The notes under the pieces were generated by a model that saw only the letters and a list, made by a program, of their open reading frames with translations, made no database searches and was not told the DNA's origin. DNA of 64,000 bases. Origin: Amycolatopsis australiensis (GTDB lineage: Bacteria > Actinomycetota > Actinomycetes > Mycobacteriales > Pseudonocardiaceae). The stretch covers positions 5,704,001-5,768,000 of the forward strand of contig NZ_FPJG01000006.1 in the NCBI RefSeq assembly GCF_900119165.1. Direction: 5' to 3'. The position numbers and the translations under genes are program-made. Below are positions 1-8,054 of the stretch, piece after piece (the first letter of the stretch is position 1; every line of letters starts with the position of its first letter).

Positions 1-268
1 CCTGGCGGACCTGGGCATGCCACGGCGCGCGCGGGTCGACCGCCTCGGAGATCCGCTGGATCATCGAGCGGTTCGCGTCGGCCAGCAGGGCGATCAGGCA
101 CTCTTCCCGGCCGGCGAAGTGCTCGTAGAACGTCCGGCGGGACGTGCGGGCGCGCCGGACGATGTCCGCGACGGTCGTGTCGCGGAAGCCGGTCTCGGTG
201 ATGGACGCGGCGAGCCCGTCGAGCAGCCGCTGCCGGTGCCGGCGGGTGTCGACGTCCACGGAAGTCAC
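1..268 (-). CDS. TetR-family transcriptional regulator, 5' part only
   Basis: The first 89 codons of a TetR repressor are present; the ligand-binding C-terminus lies beyond the window edge. Translation from a GTG at 268 gives an N-terminal helix, then a helix-turn-helix around residues 24-55 with the family pattern TTVADIVRRA...SRRTFYEHFAGREE. It diverges from the P450 operon, and the 95 bp between them hold a cluster of GGTAC/GTACC inverted repeats. It is therefore probably the local repressor of that operon. Its ligand cannot be guessed because the sensing domain is missing. Confidence 0.85.
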   Translation of the reverse strand, partial: MTSVDVDTRRHRQRLLDGLAASITETGFRDTTVADIVRRARTSRRTFYEHFAGREECLIALLADANRSMIQRISEAVDPRAPWHAQVRQ

Positions 269-306
269 GGTATACCCCTCGCTGCGGCCCGCTCTTGAAC
301 CTGGAT

Positions 307-346
307 GGTACACCGGCGTACCGTACCGACGGTACGCTCGCGTACC
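307..346. promoter_or_regulatory. Probable TetR operator: overlapping GGTAC/GTACC inverted repeats
   Basis: Five copies of GGTAC or GTACC lie at 307, 318, 323, 331 and 342. They form three nested inverted repeats: GGTAC-N6-GTACC (307-322), GTACC-GAC-GGTAC (323-335, with matching flanking C and G) and GGTACG-CTCG-CGTACC (331-346). The site is between a divergent tetR and the P450 start, the usual position of a TetR operator. Binding by the adjacent regulator is inferred from position and symmetry only. Confidence 0.6.
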
Positions 347-363
347 ACCTTCCGGGAGGGTCG

Positions 364-1656
364 ATGCCGACCATGACCAGCGCCGTGACGCTGCCGCCGG
401 GGCCGACGGCACCGCGCGCCGTCCAAGGCGCCTACGCACTGACGCAGCCCCTGCGCGGCCTGCGCCGCCTGCGCGACCGCTACGGGGACGCCTTCACGGT
501 GAACGTGCCGATCTTCGGCAACGCCGTCGTGATCAGCGATCCCGCCGAGATCAAGCAGCTGTTCACGTCCGGGCCCGAGCTGGTCGACAACCTGGAGGTC
601 AACCTCGGCCGGGTGCTCGGGCCGCGGTCGCTGTTCGCCTTGTCCGGCGAGGAGCACAAGCGGCAGCGCAAGCTCCTGGTCCCGCCGTTCCACGGCCGCC
701 GGCTGGCCGCCTACGAGAAGATCGTGGAAGCGGAGGCCGTGCGCGAGTTCGCGAGCTGGCCGGAAGAGCGCCCGTTCGCGACGCTGCCGTCGATGATGCG
801 GATCACGCTCAACGCCATCCTCCGCGCGGTGTTCGGCGCCGAAGGGGCCGAGTTCGCCGAGCTGCGCGAGCTCCTGCCGCCGTTCGTCACCCTCGGGTCC
901 CGCCTCGCCGTGCTGCCGATCCCGAAGAAGGGCCGCTTCAACCCGTGGCGCCGCTTCGAAGCAATGCGCCGCGAGTACGACGCGATCGTCGGCCGGCTGA
1001 TCGCGAAAGCCCGTCCGGACGGCGACGACGTCCTGTCGATGATGCTGCAGACCCGCTACGACGACGGATCGCGGCTGACCCGCGAGGAGATCTCCGACCA
1101 GCTCCTCACCCTGCTCACCGCCGGTCACGAAACCACCGCGACGACGCTGGCCTGGGCCGTCGAACGCCTGCGCCGCCACCCCGCGCTGCTGGCTGAACTG
1201 CAAGGCGACGACGGCACGCTCCTCGACGCCACGATCCTCGAGGTCCAGCGCACCCGCCCGGTCATCGACCTCACCGCCCGCCAGGTCAGGCAGGACGGCT
1301 TCCGGCTGGGTCGCTGGACGCTGCCGAAGGGGTACGCGGTACTCGTCAGCATCGCGCTGATCCACGACGACGACGCCGTCTTCCCGCACGCGGCCACCTT
1401 CGACCCGCACCGCTTCGCCGGCGCGCGCCCGGACCTCTACCAGTGGATCCCGTTCGGCGGCGGCACCCGCCGCTGCCTCGGCGCCGCCTTCGCGACCATG
1501 GAGATGACGGTCGTGCTGCGGACGCTCCTGCGGGAGTTCACCCTCGTCCCGGCCGCCGAGCCGGGCGAACGCTGGCATTCGCGGGGCGTGGCCTACGCCC
1601 CGGCCAAGGGCGGCCGCGCTGTCGTGCGCCGCCGGACCACCGGAGGAGCGCAGTGA
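364..1656 (+). CDS. Cytochrome P450 monooxygenase
   Basis: A 430-residue soluble bacterial P450. Visible family signatures are the I-helix oxygen-activation motif AGHETT (residues 253-258), the K-helix ExxR (E293-x-x-R296) and the haem-binding loop FGGGTRRCLG with the thiolate Cys at 371. The ATG at 364 is chosen because GGGAGGG lies just upstream; a longer in-frame start at 295 would run through the operator. It would hydroxylate or otherwise oxidise a lipophilic substrate using electrons from an unlinked ferredoxin, since no ferredoxin is encoded nearby. It is the first gene of a five-gene operon whose next start (GTG at 1653) overlaps its stop. The substrate is unknown. Confidence 0.95.
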   Translation: MPTMTSAVTLPPGPTAPRAVQGAYALTQPLRGLRRLRDRYGDAFTVNVPIFGNAVVISDPAEIKQLFTSGPELVDNLEVNLGRVLGPRSLFALSGEEHKRQRKLLVPPFHGRRLAAYEKIVEAEAVREFASWPEERPFATLPSMMRITLNAILRAVFGAEGAEFAELRELLPPFVTLGSRLAVLPIPKKGRFNPWRRFEAMRREYDAIVGRLIAKARPDGDDVLSMMLQTRYDDGSRLTREEISDQLLTLLTAGHETTATTLAWAVERLRRHPALLAELQGDDGTLLDATILEVQRTRPVIDLTARQVRQDGFRLGRWTLPKGYAVLVSIALIHDDDAVFPHAATFDPHRFAGARPDLYQWIPFGGGTRRCLGAAFATMEMTVVLRTLLREFTLVPAAEPGERWHSRGVAYAPAKGGRAVVRRRTTGGAQ

Positions 1657-2543
1657 CCGAAGAGATCGCCGACGTCGGCCGCGGAATTTCCCTGGCGTAC
1701 GAACGGATCGGGGACCGCGGCGCCGAGCCGCTGGTCCTCGTCGCCGGACTGGGCCAGCAGCTGCACAGCTGGCCGGACGCCTTCTGCGCGCAGCTGGCCG
1801 AGCGCGGCTTCGAGGTCATCCGGTTCGACAACCGCGACGCCGGGCGCTCGACACACCCGCGCTTCCGGCCGCCGAGCCTCTTCGGCATGCTCGCCGGCCG
1901 GTTCCCGCCGCAGCAGTACGACCTGAAGGACATGGCCGCCGACACCGCGGGCCTGCTCGACGCCCTGGCGCTGGAACGCGTCCACATCGCGGGCGTGTCG
2001 ATGGGCGGGATGATCTCCCAGACCGTCGCGGCGCTGTACCCGGACCGGGTCCGGACCCTGACGTCGATCATGTCGACGACCGGGTCGCGGCTGATCGGCC
2101 GTCCCGCGCTCTCGACGTGGCGGCTGATGGGCGCGAAACCGCCGAGCACGCGCGAAGAGGCGGTCGCAAGCGCGGTCCGGATGTTCCGGCACATCGGCTC
2201 GCACGGCTACCCGTTCGACGAGGCCTGGGTGCGCGAGACGGCCGGCAAGGGCTGGGACCGCGACCCGACGGCCGGCGGCGTGGGCCGCCAGCTCGCCGCG
2301 ATCCTCAAGTCCGGCAACCGGACCGCCCTGCTGCGGCGGATCACCGCGCCGACGCTGGTGATCCACGGCGACCGCGACCGGATGGTCCACCCGACCGGCG
2401 GCGCCGCCACCGCCCGCGCCATCCCCGGCGCCCGGCTCGAAACCGTCCGCGGCATGGGCCACGACCTGCCCGAAGGAGCCTGGCCCACGATCCTCGGCCT
2501 CATCGGCGAACACGCGAGGAGCAGCGATGTCACGGCCCCGTAG
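1653..2543 (+). CDS. Alpha/beta-fold hydrolase
   Basis: A 296-residue alpha/beta hydrolase starting at a GTG whose last bases overlap the P450 stop (GTGA), so the two are translationally coupled. The catalytic triad is visible: nucleophile Ser116 in GVSMGG, an acidic residue in HGDRD (Asp240 or Asp242) and His270 in GMGHD. An oxyanion strand motif VLVAGLGQ is near residue 30. In this operon it would suit opening of an ester or lactone made by the downstream Baeyer-Villiger-type enzyme, but it could be an esterase or epoxide hydrolase of other specificity. Identification of the fold is firm, the substrate is not. Confidence 0.9.
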   Translation: MTEEIADVGRGISLAYERIGDRGAEPLVLVAGLGQQLHSWPDAFCAQLAERGFEVIRFDNRDAGRSTHPRFRPPSLFGMLAGRFPPQQYDLKDMAADTAGLLDALALERVHIAGVSMGGMISQTVAALYPDRVRTLTSIMSTTGSRLIGRPALSTWRLMGAKPPSTREEAVASAVRMFRHIGSHGYPFDEAWVRETAGKGWDRDPTAGGVGRQLAAILKSGNRTALLRRITAPTLVIHGDRDRMVHPTGGAATARAIPGARLETVRGMGHDLPEGAWPTILGLIGEHARSSDVTAP

Positions 2544-3477
2544 TGCCGATCCGGCCGGAAGCGGGCGGAAACGGTCCGCAGCCGATCGGCTCGGGGCGGC
2601 GGTTTCCGCCGTGACCGCCGCCGGACCGGCGCCCAGGCGGCACAGCATCACCGGCCGCCCGGTGGTGATCACCGGCGCGGCGTCCGGCATCGGCCGGGCA
2701 CTGGCCACCCGGCTGTCCCGGCTCGGCTCCCCGGTCGCGCTCGCCGACGTCGACGAAGACGGGCTGAAGGCCACGGCGGCCGCGCTGCCCGGCCGCGTGC
2801 TGACGCGGGTGCTCGACGTCCGCGACGCGCGGGACCAGCGCCGGTTCGCCGGCGAGGTCCGCGAATGGCTCCCGGCTCCGCTGGCCGCGGTGTTCAACAA
2901 CGCCGGTGTCGCGCTCACCTCCACCGTCCTCGACGCGGTACCCGAGGACGACGACTGGCTGCACGACATCGACTTCCGCGGCGTCGTGCACGGGACGCGC
3001 GCGTTCCTGCCGATCCTCGTCGAGCAGGGCGAAGGCGCGATCGTGAACACCTCCAGCGTGTTCGGCCTGCTCGGCATGCCGTACCAGAGCGCGTACTGCG
3101 CGGCGAAGTTCGCCGTCCGCGGGTTCACCGAGTCCCTGCGCCAGGAGCTGCGCGGGACGGCGGTCCGCGCGGTCACCGTGCACCCGGGCGGCGTCACGAC
3201 GAACATCGCGCGCAACGCCCGGATGCGCCGGGACCCCGAAGGGCTGGGCCGCACGCGCGAAGAGATGGCGGCGCGGTTCGAGGCCATGACCATGACCTCG
3301 CCGGAGAAGGCGGCGGCGATCATCCACGCCGGCGTCGACCGCGGCAAGGCCCGCATCCTCGTCGGTCCCGACGCCTACCTGTTCGACGCGCTCGCCCGCA
3401 TCACCCCCACCCATTACCACGCCGTGCTTTCGCGCGTCATGAAACGCCCGCGGCGAACGGAGGCTGCCCTGCCATGA
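2527..3477 (+). CDS. Short-chain dehydrogenase/reductase (SDR)
   Basis: A 316-residue classical SDR. The cofactor motif TGAASGIG begins at residue 49, followed by NNAG, the catalytic Ser pair near 176-177, and YxxxK with Tyr190 and Lys194. The ATG at 2527 overlaps the hydrolase by 17 bp and has a GAGGA upstream; it adds about 40 low-complexity residues before the Rossmann fold, so initiation at a later GTG is possible. It would interconvert an alcohol and a ketone with NAD(P)H, feeding the monooxygenase that follows. The four-gene set P450, hydrolase, SDR and flavin monooxygenase resembles mycobacterial mymA-type loci in composition. Confidence 0.9.
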   Translation: MSRPRSADPAGSGRKRSAADRLGAAVSAVTAAGPAPRRHSITGRPVVITGAASGIGRALATRLSRLGSPVALADVDEDGLKATAAALPGRVLTRVLDVRDARDQRRFAGEVREWLPAPLAAVFNNAGVALTSTVLDAVPEDDDWLHDIDFRGVVHGTRAFLPILVEQGEGAIVNTSSVFGLLGMPYQSAYCAAKFAVRGFTESLRQELRGTAVRAVTVHPGGVTTNIARNARMRRDPEGLGRTREEMAARFEAMTMTSPEKAAAIIHAGVDRGKARILVGPDAYLFDALARITPTHYHAVLSRVMKRPRRTEAALP

Positions 3478-4949
3478 CCGAGCACGTCGACGTGCTGATC
3501 GTCGGCGCCGGGTTGTCCGGCGTCGGCGCGGCGCACCACCTGCGGACCGCCTTCCCGCGCAAGACGTACACGATCCTCGAGGCCCGGGACGCGATCGGCG
3601 GCACCTGGGACCTCTTCCGCTACCCGGGCGTCCGGTCCGACTCGGACATGCAGACCCTCGGCTACCGGTTCCGGCCGTGGACCGACGCGAAGGCCATCGC
3701 GGACGGACCGTCGATCCTGCGGTACGTCCGCGACACCGCCGCCGAGGCGGGGATCGACCGGCACATCCGCTTCGGGCACAAGGTCGTCCGCGCGTCCTGG
3801 TCCACAGTGGACGCATTGTGGACGGTCGAGGCCGTGCACGACGGCGAGCCCGTGCGGCTCACGGCGAAGTTCCTCTACCTCTGCAGCGGCTACTACGACT
3901 ACGAATCCGGCCACACGCCGGAGTTCCCGGGCATCGGGAACTTCCGCGGGACCGTCGTGCACCCGCAGCACTGGCCCGAAGACCTCGACTACACCGGCAA
4001 GAAGGTCGTCGTGATCGGCAGCGGGGCGACGGCGGTGACGCTCGTGCCGGCGATGACCGACCGCGCCGAGCACGTCACGATGCTGCAGCGCTCCCCCACG
4101 TACATCCTTTCGCTGCCTTCGGAAGACGCGCTGGCCAACCGGCTGCGCGGCCTGCTCGGCCCGCGGCTGGCGTACCCGCTCGCGCGCTGGAAGAACGTCG
4201 CGGTCAGCACGCTGATCTACCAGCTGAGCCGTCGGCGGCCGGGAGTGGTGAAGGCGCTGATCCGCAAGGCCGCGCTGAAGCAGCTGCCGCCCGGGTACGC
4301 CGTGGACACCCACTTCAAGCCGCGGTACCAGCCGTGGGACCAGCGGCTGTGCCTGGTGCCGGACGGCGACCTGTTCCGCGCGATCCGCCGCGGCCACGCC
4401 TCGGTCGTCACCGACCGGATCGCCACCTTCACCGAGACCGGGATCCGGCTGGCATCGGGGGAAGAGCTGGCGGCCGACGTCGTCGTCACCGCCACCGGGC
4501 TGCGCCTGCTGGCCTTCGGCGGCATCGGCCTGGCCGTCGACGGCGAGCCGGTCAAGCTGCCGGAAACCATGGCGTACAAGGGGATGATGCTCAGCGGCGT
4601 GCCGAACTTCGCGTTCACCATCGGGTACACGAACGCGTCGTGGACGCTCAAGGCCGACCTCGTCGCCGAGTACGTCGTCCGGCTGCTGCGCCACCTCGAC
4701 CGGCACGGCTACGACCAGTGCGTGCCGGTCAACGACGACCCGGCGGTCACCGAGCGGCCGCTGCTGGACTTCGACGCCGGGTACGTGCGGCGGTCGATCG
4801 ACGAGTTCCCCAAGGCCGGTTCGCGGGCGCCGTGGCAGCTGGGCATGAGCTACGCGCACGACCTGGTCAAGCTCCGGCACGGCCGGATCGACGACGGCGC
4901 GCTGCGCTTCTCGCGGCGGACGGCGGCAGCGGGCAGACTGAGCGCATGA
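3474..4949 (+). CDS. Flavin-containing Baeyer-Villiger-type monooxygenase (EthA-like)
   Basis: A 491-residue class B flavoprotein monooxygenase, about the length of mycobacterial EthA. Residues 9-18 carry the FAD Rossmann motif IVGAGLSGVG, a second Rossmann motif VIGSGATA near 180 would bind NADPH, and the Baeyer-Villiger fingerprint is present from F157-x-G to H163-x3-W167-P168. It inserts oxygen next to a ketone, giving an ester or lactone. The ATG at 3474 overlaps the SDR stop by 4 bp (ATGA). An ester product would be a substrate for the hydrolase two genes upstream. Confidence 0.93.
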   Translation: MTEHVDVLIVGAGLSGVGAAHHLRTAFPRKTYTILEARDAIGGTWDLFRYPGVRSDSDMQTLGYRFRPWTDAKAIADGPSILRYVRDTAAEAGIDRHIRFGHKVVRASWSTVDALWTVEAVHDGEPVRLTAKFLYLCSGYYDYESGHTPEFPGIGNFRGTVVHPQHWPEDLDYTGKKVVVIGSGATAVTLVPAMTDRAEHVTMLQRSPTYILSLPSEDALANRLRGLLGPRLAYPLARWKNVAVSTLIYQLSRRRPGVVKALIRKAALKQLPPGYAVDTHFKPRYQPWDQRLCLVPDGDLFRAIRRGHASVVTDRIATFTETGIRLASGEELAADVVVTATGLRLLAFGGIGLAVDGEPVKLPETMAYKGMMLSGVPNFAFTIGYTNASWTLKADLVAEYVVRLLRHLDRHGYDQCVPVNDDPAVTERPLLDFDAGYVRRSIDEFPKAGSRAPWQLGMSYAHDLVKLRHGRIDDGALRFSRRTAAAGRLSA

Positions 4950-4981
4950 CCCTCGCCACCGCGCCCGCCCGGAGCCGCTGA
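4946..4981 (+). CDS. Possible 11-codon coupling peptide between monooxygenase and NAD kinase
   Basis: An ATG overlaps the monooxygenase stop (ATGA) and opens a reading frame of eleven codons that ends at a TGA one base before the NAD kinase ATG. It may simply let terminating ribosomes re-initiate on the kinase. No conserved function is proposed; it could equally be chance. Confidence 0.25.
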   Translation: MTLATAPARSR

Positions 4982-4982
4982 C

Positions 4983-5849
4983 ATGCACTCCGCGGGACTC
5001 GTGCTGCACCCCCGCCGCGACTCCGCGGCCGCCGTCGAAGCCGTGCTCGGCTGGGCGGGCCACCGGAACATCGAGATCCTCGGCATCGCCGACGAGATCG
5101 TGCGGCTGAACTGCGCCGCGGTGGCGGTGACGCCCGAGGAGCTGGGCCGCCGGTCCGACCTGGTGGTCAGCCTCGGCGGCGACGGCACGATGCTGCGGGC
5201 CATGCGGCTGGCCGACGGGCAGCGCGCGCCGGTGCTCGGGGTGAACCTCGGCAAGCTCGGCTTCCTGGCCGAGGTCGACGTCCCGGACCTGCCCGGCGCG
5301 CTCTCGGCCATCGACGACCACCAGTTCACCGTCGAGCCGCGGCTGGCCGTCGACGCCGTGCTCGCGGGACGGCGGATCACCGCGTTCAACGACATCGCGG
5401 TGGTGCGCGTCCCGGGCGAGGGCAGCGCGGTCGTCGCGGTCCGCGTCGGCGGCCAGCCGTTCGTGAGCTACTCGGCGGACGCGGTGGTCGTGGCCACGCC
5501 GACCGGCTCGACGGCGTACAGCTTCTCGGCGGGCGGCCCGATCACCAGCCCGTCGGTGGAGGCGCTGCTGGTCACGCCCGCGGCCCCGCACTCGGCGTAC
5601 AGCCGGGGCGTGGTGCTCTCGGTGCACGACGAGGTGACGCTCGAGCTGCTGCCGGCCAGCGGCAGGCTCGCGGTCGAGGTCGACGGGCAGGTGGCGGGGT
5701 ACGTCGTCGCCGGCGACCGGCTCGACCTGCGCGCCCGGCCCAGCGCCGCGCGCGTCGTGCGCCTCGGGCGGACCACGTTCTTCCAGCGGGCGCGGCGCAA
5801 GCTGCGGCTGACCGACTCGGCGGAGATCCCGCAGGACGGCGACCACTAG
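4983..5849 (+). CDS. nadK: NAD kinase
   Basis: A 288-residue NAD kinase that phosphorylates NAD+ to NADP+ using ATP or polyphosphate. The diagnostic GGDGT motif is residues 65-69, followed by the glycine-rich LGVNLGKLGFLAEV segment, an FNDIAVVR motif near 137 and PTGSTAYSFSAGGP near 180. It starts 33 bp after the monooxygenase stop and lies in the same apparent operon. The chromosomal housekeeping copy in actinomycetes usually sits beside recN, which is absent here, so this may be a second NAD kinase dedicated to supplying NADPH to the oxidative genes upstream. Confidence 0.92.
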   Translation: MHSAGLVLHPRRDSAAAVEAVLGWAGHRNIEILGIADEIVRLNCAAVAVTPEELGRRSDLVVSLGGDGTMLRAMRLADGQRAPVLGVNLGKLGFLAEVDVPDLPGALSAIDDHQFTVEPRLAVDAVLAGRRITAFNDIAVVRVPGEGSAVVAVRVGGQPFVSYSADAVVVATPTGSTAYSFSAGGPITSPSVEALLVTPAAPHSAYSRGVVLSVHDEVTLELLPASGRLAVEVDGQVAGYVVAGDRLDLRARPSAARVVRLGRTTFFQRARRKLRLTDSAEIPQDGDH

Positions 5850-5945
5850 TGGTCCAGGTCACATCTCGGGCGTGTCGCGCACTGGTCACGGAAAGGTCAC
5901 GGGTAGCGTCCGCGGCTGCGCCTGAACCAGCCGAGCCGTCCGGGA

Positions 5946-6638
5946 GTGTCCCTCTTCATGCTGCTGCCCGCCCCTGCCCGTCCCCACCTGTGCGCCCGCC
6001 TGCTCGTGCCCGGCGCGCTGACCGCGCTGGCCGGCGCCGTCGTGCTGCTGGCCGTGCTGCACCTCGACCGGCGGCTGGCCCCGCTCGACCCGGTGAGCAC
6101 GATGCTCAGCGACTACGCGCTCAGCCCGGGCCGGTGGCTGTGGGCCGGGGCGCTGATCCTGACCAGCACGGGCTCGGCGCTGCTGCTGGTCGCGCTGCGG
6201 CGCCGCGGGCTGCTGGCCAACCCGGCACTGGTCGCGGGGAAGGCGTTGTGGTGCGTGAGCCTCGTGGCGGTCGCGATCTTCGCGAAAGACCCGCAGGGCG
6301 GGGCGATCACCGCGACGGGCAAGATCCACCTCTACGCGTCGGCGGTCACGTGCCTGAGCCTGCCGGTGGTCGGCTGGGCGCTGGGCCGGCGCCACCGCGA
6401 CGACCCGCGCTGGCGCCGGTCGGCCACCTGGTCCCGGCGGCTGGCGCTGGCGGCGATCCCGTTCTACCTGCCGTTCATCGTCCCGTTCGCGGCGAACGTC
6501 GTGTTCGGCGACCATCTCCCGACGGTCGCGACCGGCCTGGTCGAGCGGCTGATGATGGTGCTGGAGATCGCGCTGCTGGCCGTGCTCGGCCACTGGGCCC
6601 ACCGCGCGACCCGCACCGGCGCCGCGCTGCGAACCTGA
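5946..6638 (+). CDS. DUF998-type integral membrane protein
   Basis: A 230-residue polytopic membrane protein with about six hydrophobic segments. The second region contains PVSTMLSDYAL, typical of DUF998 proteins, whose role is unknown. A GTG at 5946 is taken as the start, though the ATG at 5958 is equally possible because neither has a strong ribosome site. The 96-bp gap after the NAD kinase suggests its own promoter. Confidence 0.75.
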   Translation: MSLFMLLPAPARPHLCARLLVPGALTALAGAVVLLAVLHLDRRLAPLDPVSTMLSDYALSPGRWLWAGALILTSTGSALLLVALRRRGLLANPALVAGKALWCVSLVAVAIFAKDPQGGAITATGKIHLYASAVTCLSLPVVGWALGRRHRDDPRWRRSATWSRRLALAAIPFYLPFIVPFAANVVFGDHLPTVATGLVERLMMVLEIALLAVLGHWAHRATRTGAALRT

Positions 6639-6657
6639 CCGGACCGCCCCGCCCGGG

Positions 6658-7005
6658 TCACGGCTGGTCGCGGGTGCGGTGCAGGAGCCAGTCGCGGGTG
6701 GTGCGGATCAGCGCGTAGCGCACCGGCTCGGCGCGGCCGTGCAGGGTGAACAGGATCCGCTTGGCCGTCCGGTCGTGCTCTTCCCACCAGCCCGTGTCCG
6801 CGATCTTCTTCGACTCGTCCTCGTAGGCGAGGTGCTCGAGCGCGTGGTCCGGGACGGCGACCGCGAGCCGGTCGGCTCCCGGGTCCGGCGGGAGGCCGCG
6901 CGGCACCGCCCACGACCGCAGCACGCCGTCCTCCTCCAGGCGGAGGTCGAAGTGGTGCCGCGGGCGCCAGTGCTCGTGCAGCACGAACGCCGGTCGATCG
7001 CTCAC
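6658..7005 (-). CDS. Stand-alone LigD-type 3'-phosphoesterase-like domain protein
   Basis: A 115-residue protein starting at a GTG at 7005. Residues 7-40 match the start of the 3'-phosphoesterase module of bacterial DNA ligase D: FVLHEH...HHFDLRLEEDGVLRSWAVPRG, including the His and Asp that bind the metal in that family. It is shorter than the usual module (about 160 residues): the segment that normally follows with a GYGAG motif is replaced by a Trp-rich EEHDRTAKRI stretch. It may be a minimal DNA end-processing enzyme or a related non-repair enzyme. It is convergent with the DUF998 gene. Confidence 0.75.
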   Translation of the reverse strand: MSDRPAFVLHEHWRPRHHFDLRLEEDGVLRSWAVPRGLPPDPGADRLAVAVPDHALEHLAYEDESKKIADTGWWEEHDRTAKRILFTLHGRAEPVRYALIRTTRDWLLHRTRDQP

Positions 7006-7076
7006 GCCACCACGATGCCAGATCCGCCCCCCGGGTACCTTGGGCGTGCGCACGGGCGCCGAACGAGGGAGGCCGG

Positions 7077-8054
7077 GTGAGCGTGCTGCCGGTCGCGGCC
7101 GCGGTGGCCCTCGTCGTGTTCGCCGTGCGGCTGGCCCGCGAGCCGCGGCGGCTCGGCAACGCCGTCTGGCTCGGCGTGGCGCTCCTGCTGAGCGCGTTGT
7201 GGCTGCTGCGCGCGGCGCTGCACCTGGATTGGCTGACACCGGTGCTGCCGGTGCTGCTCGGGACCGCCGCGGTGCTGGTCACGCTGGTGCTGCCGGCCGC
7301 GTTGCTGGTCAACGGCGTCCTGATGTGGCGGCGGGAAGGCCGCAGCCCCGGCAACCTGCTGTCCCTCGGCCTCGGCGCCGCCTTGATCGCCCTGGAGGTC
7401 CTGTTCTTCGTGCCGCTGGGCCGGTGGGGCTCGGCGCTGGTGGCCGCGGCGGCGGCGCTCGCCTGCTGCTTCGGGTTCGTGTTCCTGTCACTGCTGGTCT
7501 ATTCCGTGGTGTACAGCCGGATCGGCCGCCGCGGCGGGTTCGACGCGATCATCGTGCTCGGCTGCGGCCTCGACGGCGACCGCGTGCCGCCGCTGCTCGC
7601 CGCGCGTCTCGAGCGCGCGATCCGGCTCTCCGAACGGGAACCCGAGCCGCCGGTGCTGGTCGTCTCCGGCGGCCGGGGTGCCGGCGAAACGGTCAGCGAG
7701 GCCGACGCGATGCACGCCTACCTGCGGGAACGCGGAATCCCGGCCCACCGGATCCGGCGCGAGGACCGGGCCACGACGACCGAGGAGAACCTGCGCTTCT
7801 CGGCCGCGCTCCTGCCCGGCGACGCCCGCCGGGTGGTGGCGGTGACCAGCAATTACCACGTGTTCCGGGCGGCGGTCGAATGCCGGCGGCTGCACCTGCC
7901 GTTCCACGCCACCGGCTCGCCGACCGCGCGGTACTTCCTGCCCAGCGCCCTGCTGCGCGAGTTCGCCGCGCTGCTCCTGCACTACCGCCGCACGACGATC
8001 GCGGCCGGCGTGCTCGTCGCGGGCACGGTGCTGCTCCTGACGCTGCTCTCCTGA
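7077..8054 (+). CDS. YdcF/DUF218 family membrane protein
   Basis: A 325-residue protein starting at a GTG with GAGGGAGG upstream. Several N-terminal membrane segments (about residues 1-150) are followed by a cytoplasmic-type DUF218 domain beginning IIVLGCGLDGDRVPPLLAARLERAI, with VSGGRGAGE and TSNYHVFRA motifs, then a C-terminal hydrophobic helix. Members have been linked to cell-envelope metabolism and vancomycin sensitivity (SanA-like), but the reaction is not established. Its last 73 bp overlap the end of the opposite-strand regulator. Confidence 0.85.
   Translation: MSVLPVAAAVALVVFAVRLAREPRRLGNAVWLGVALLLSALWLLRAALHLDWLTPVLPVLLGTAAVLVTLVLPAALLVNGVLMWRREGRSPGNLLSLGLGAALIALEVLFFVPLGRWGSALVAAAAALACCFGFVFLSLLVYSVVYSRIGRRGGFDAIIVLGCGLDGDRVPPLLAARLERAIRLSEREPEPPVLVVSGGRGAGETVSEADAMHAYLRERGIPAHRIRREDRATTTEENLRFSAALLPGDARRVVAVTSNYHVFRAAVECRRLHLPFHATGSPTARYFLPSALLREFAALLLHYRRTTIAAGVLVAGTVLLLTLLS

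Noticed and set aside
1593..3356. Minus-strand frame of 587 codons opposite hydrolase and SDR
   Set aside because: No domain signature and antisense to two well-defined plus-strand enzymes.
3414..5846. Very long minus-strand frame (810 codons) opposite the monooxygenase and NAD kinase
   Set aside because: Arg/Gly/Pro/Val-rich composition without motifs; the plus strand holds clear enzymes with conserved active sites. High GC makes long antisense frames common.
1..5849. Secondary-metabolite biosynthetic gene cluster around the P450
   Set aside because: No synthase, NRPS, PKS or terpene cyclase in the window; the operon looks degradative or modifying.
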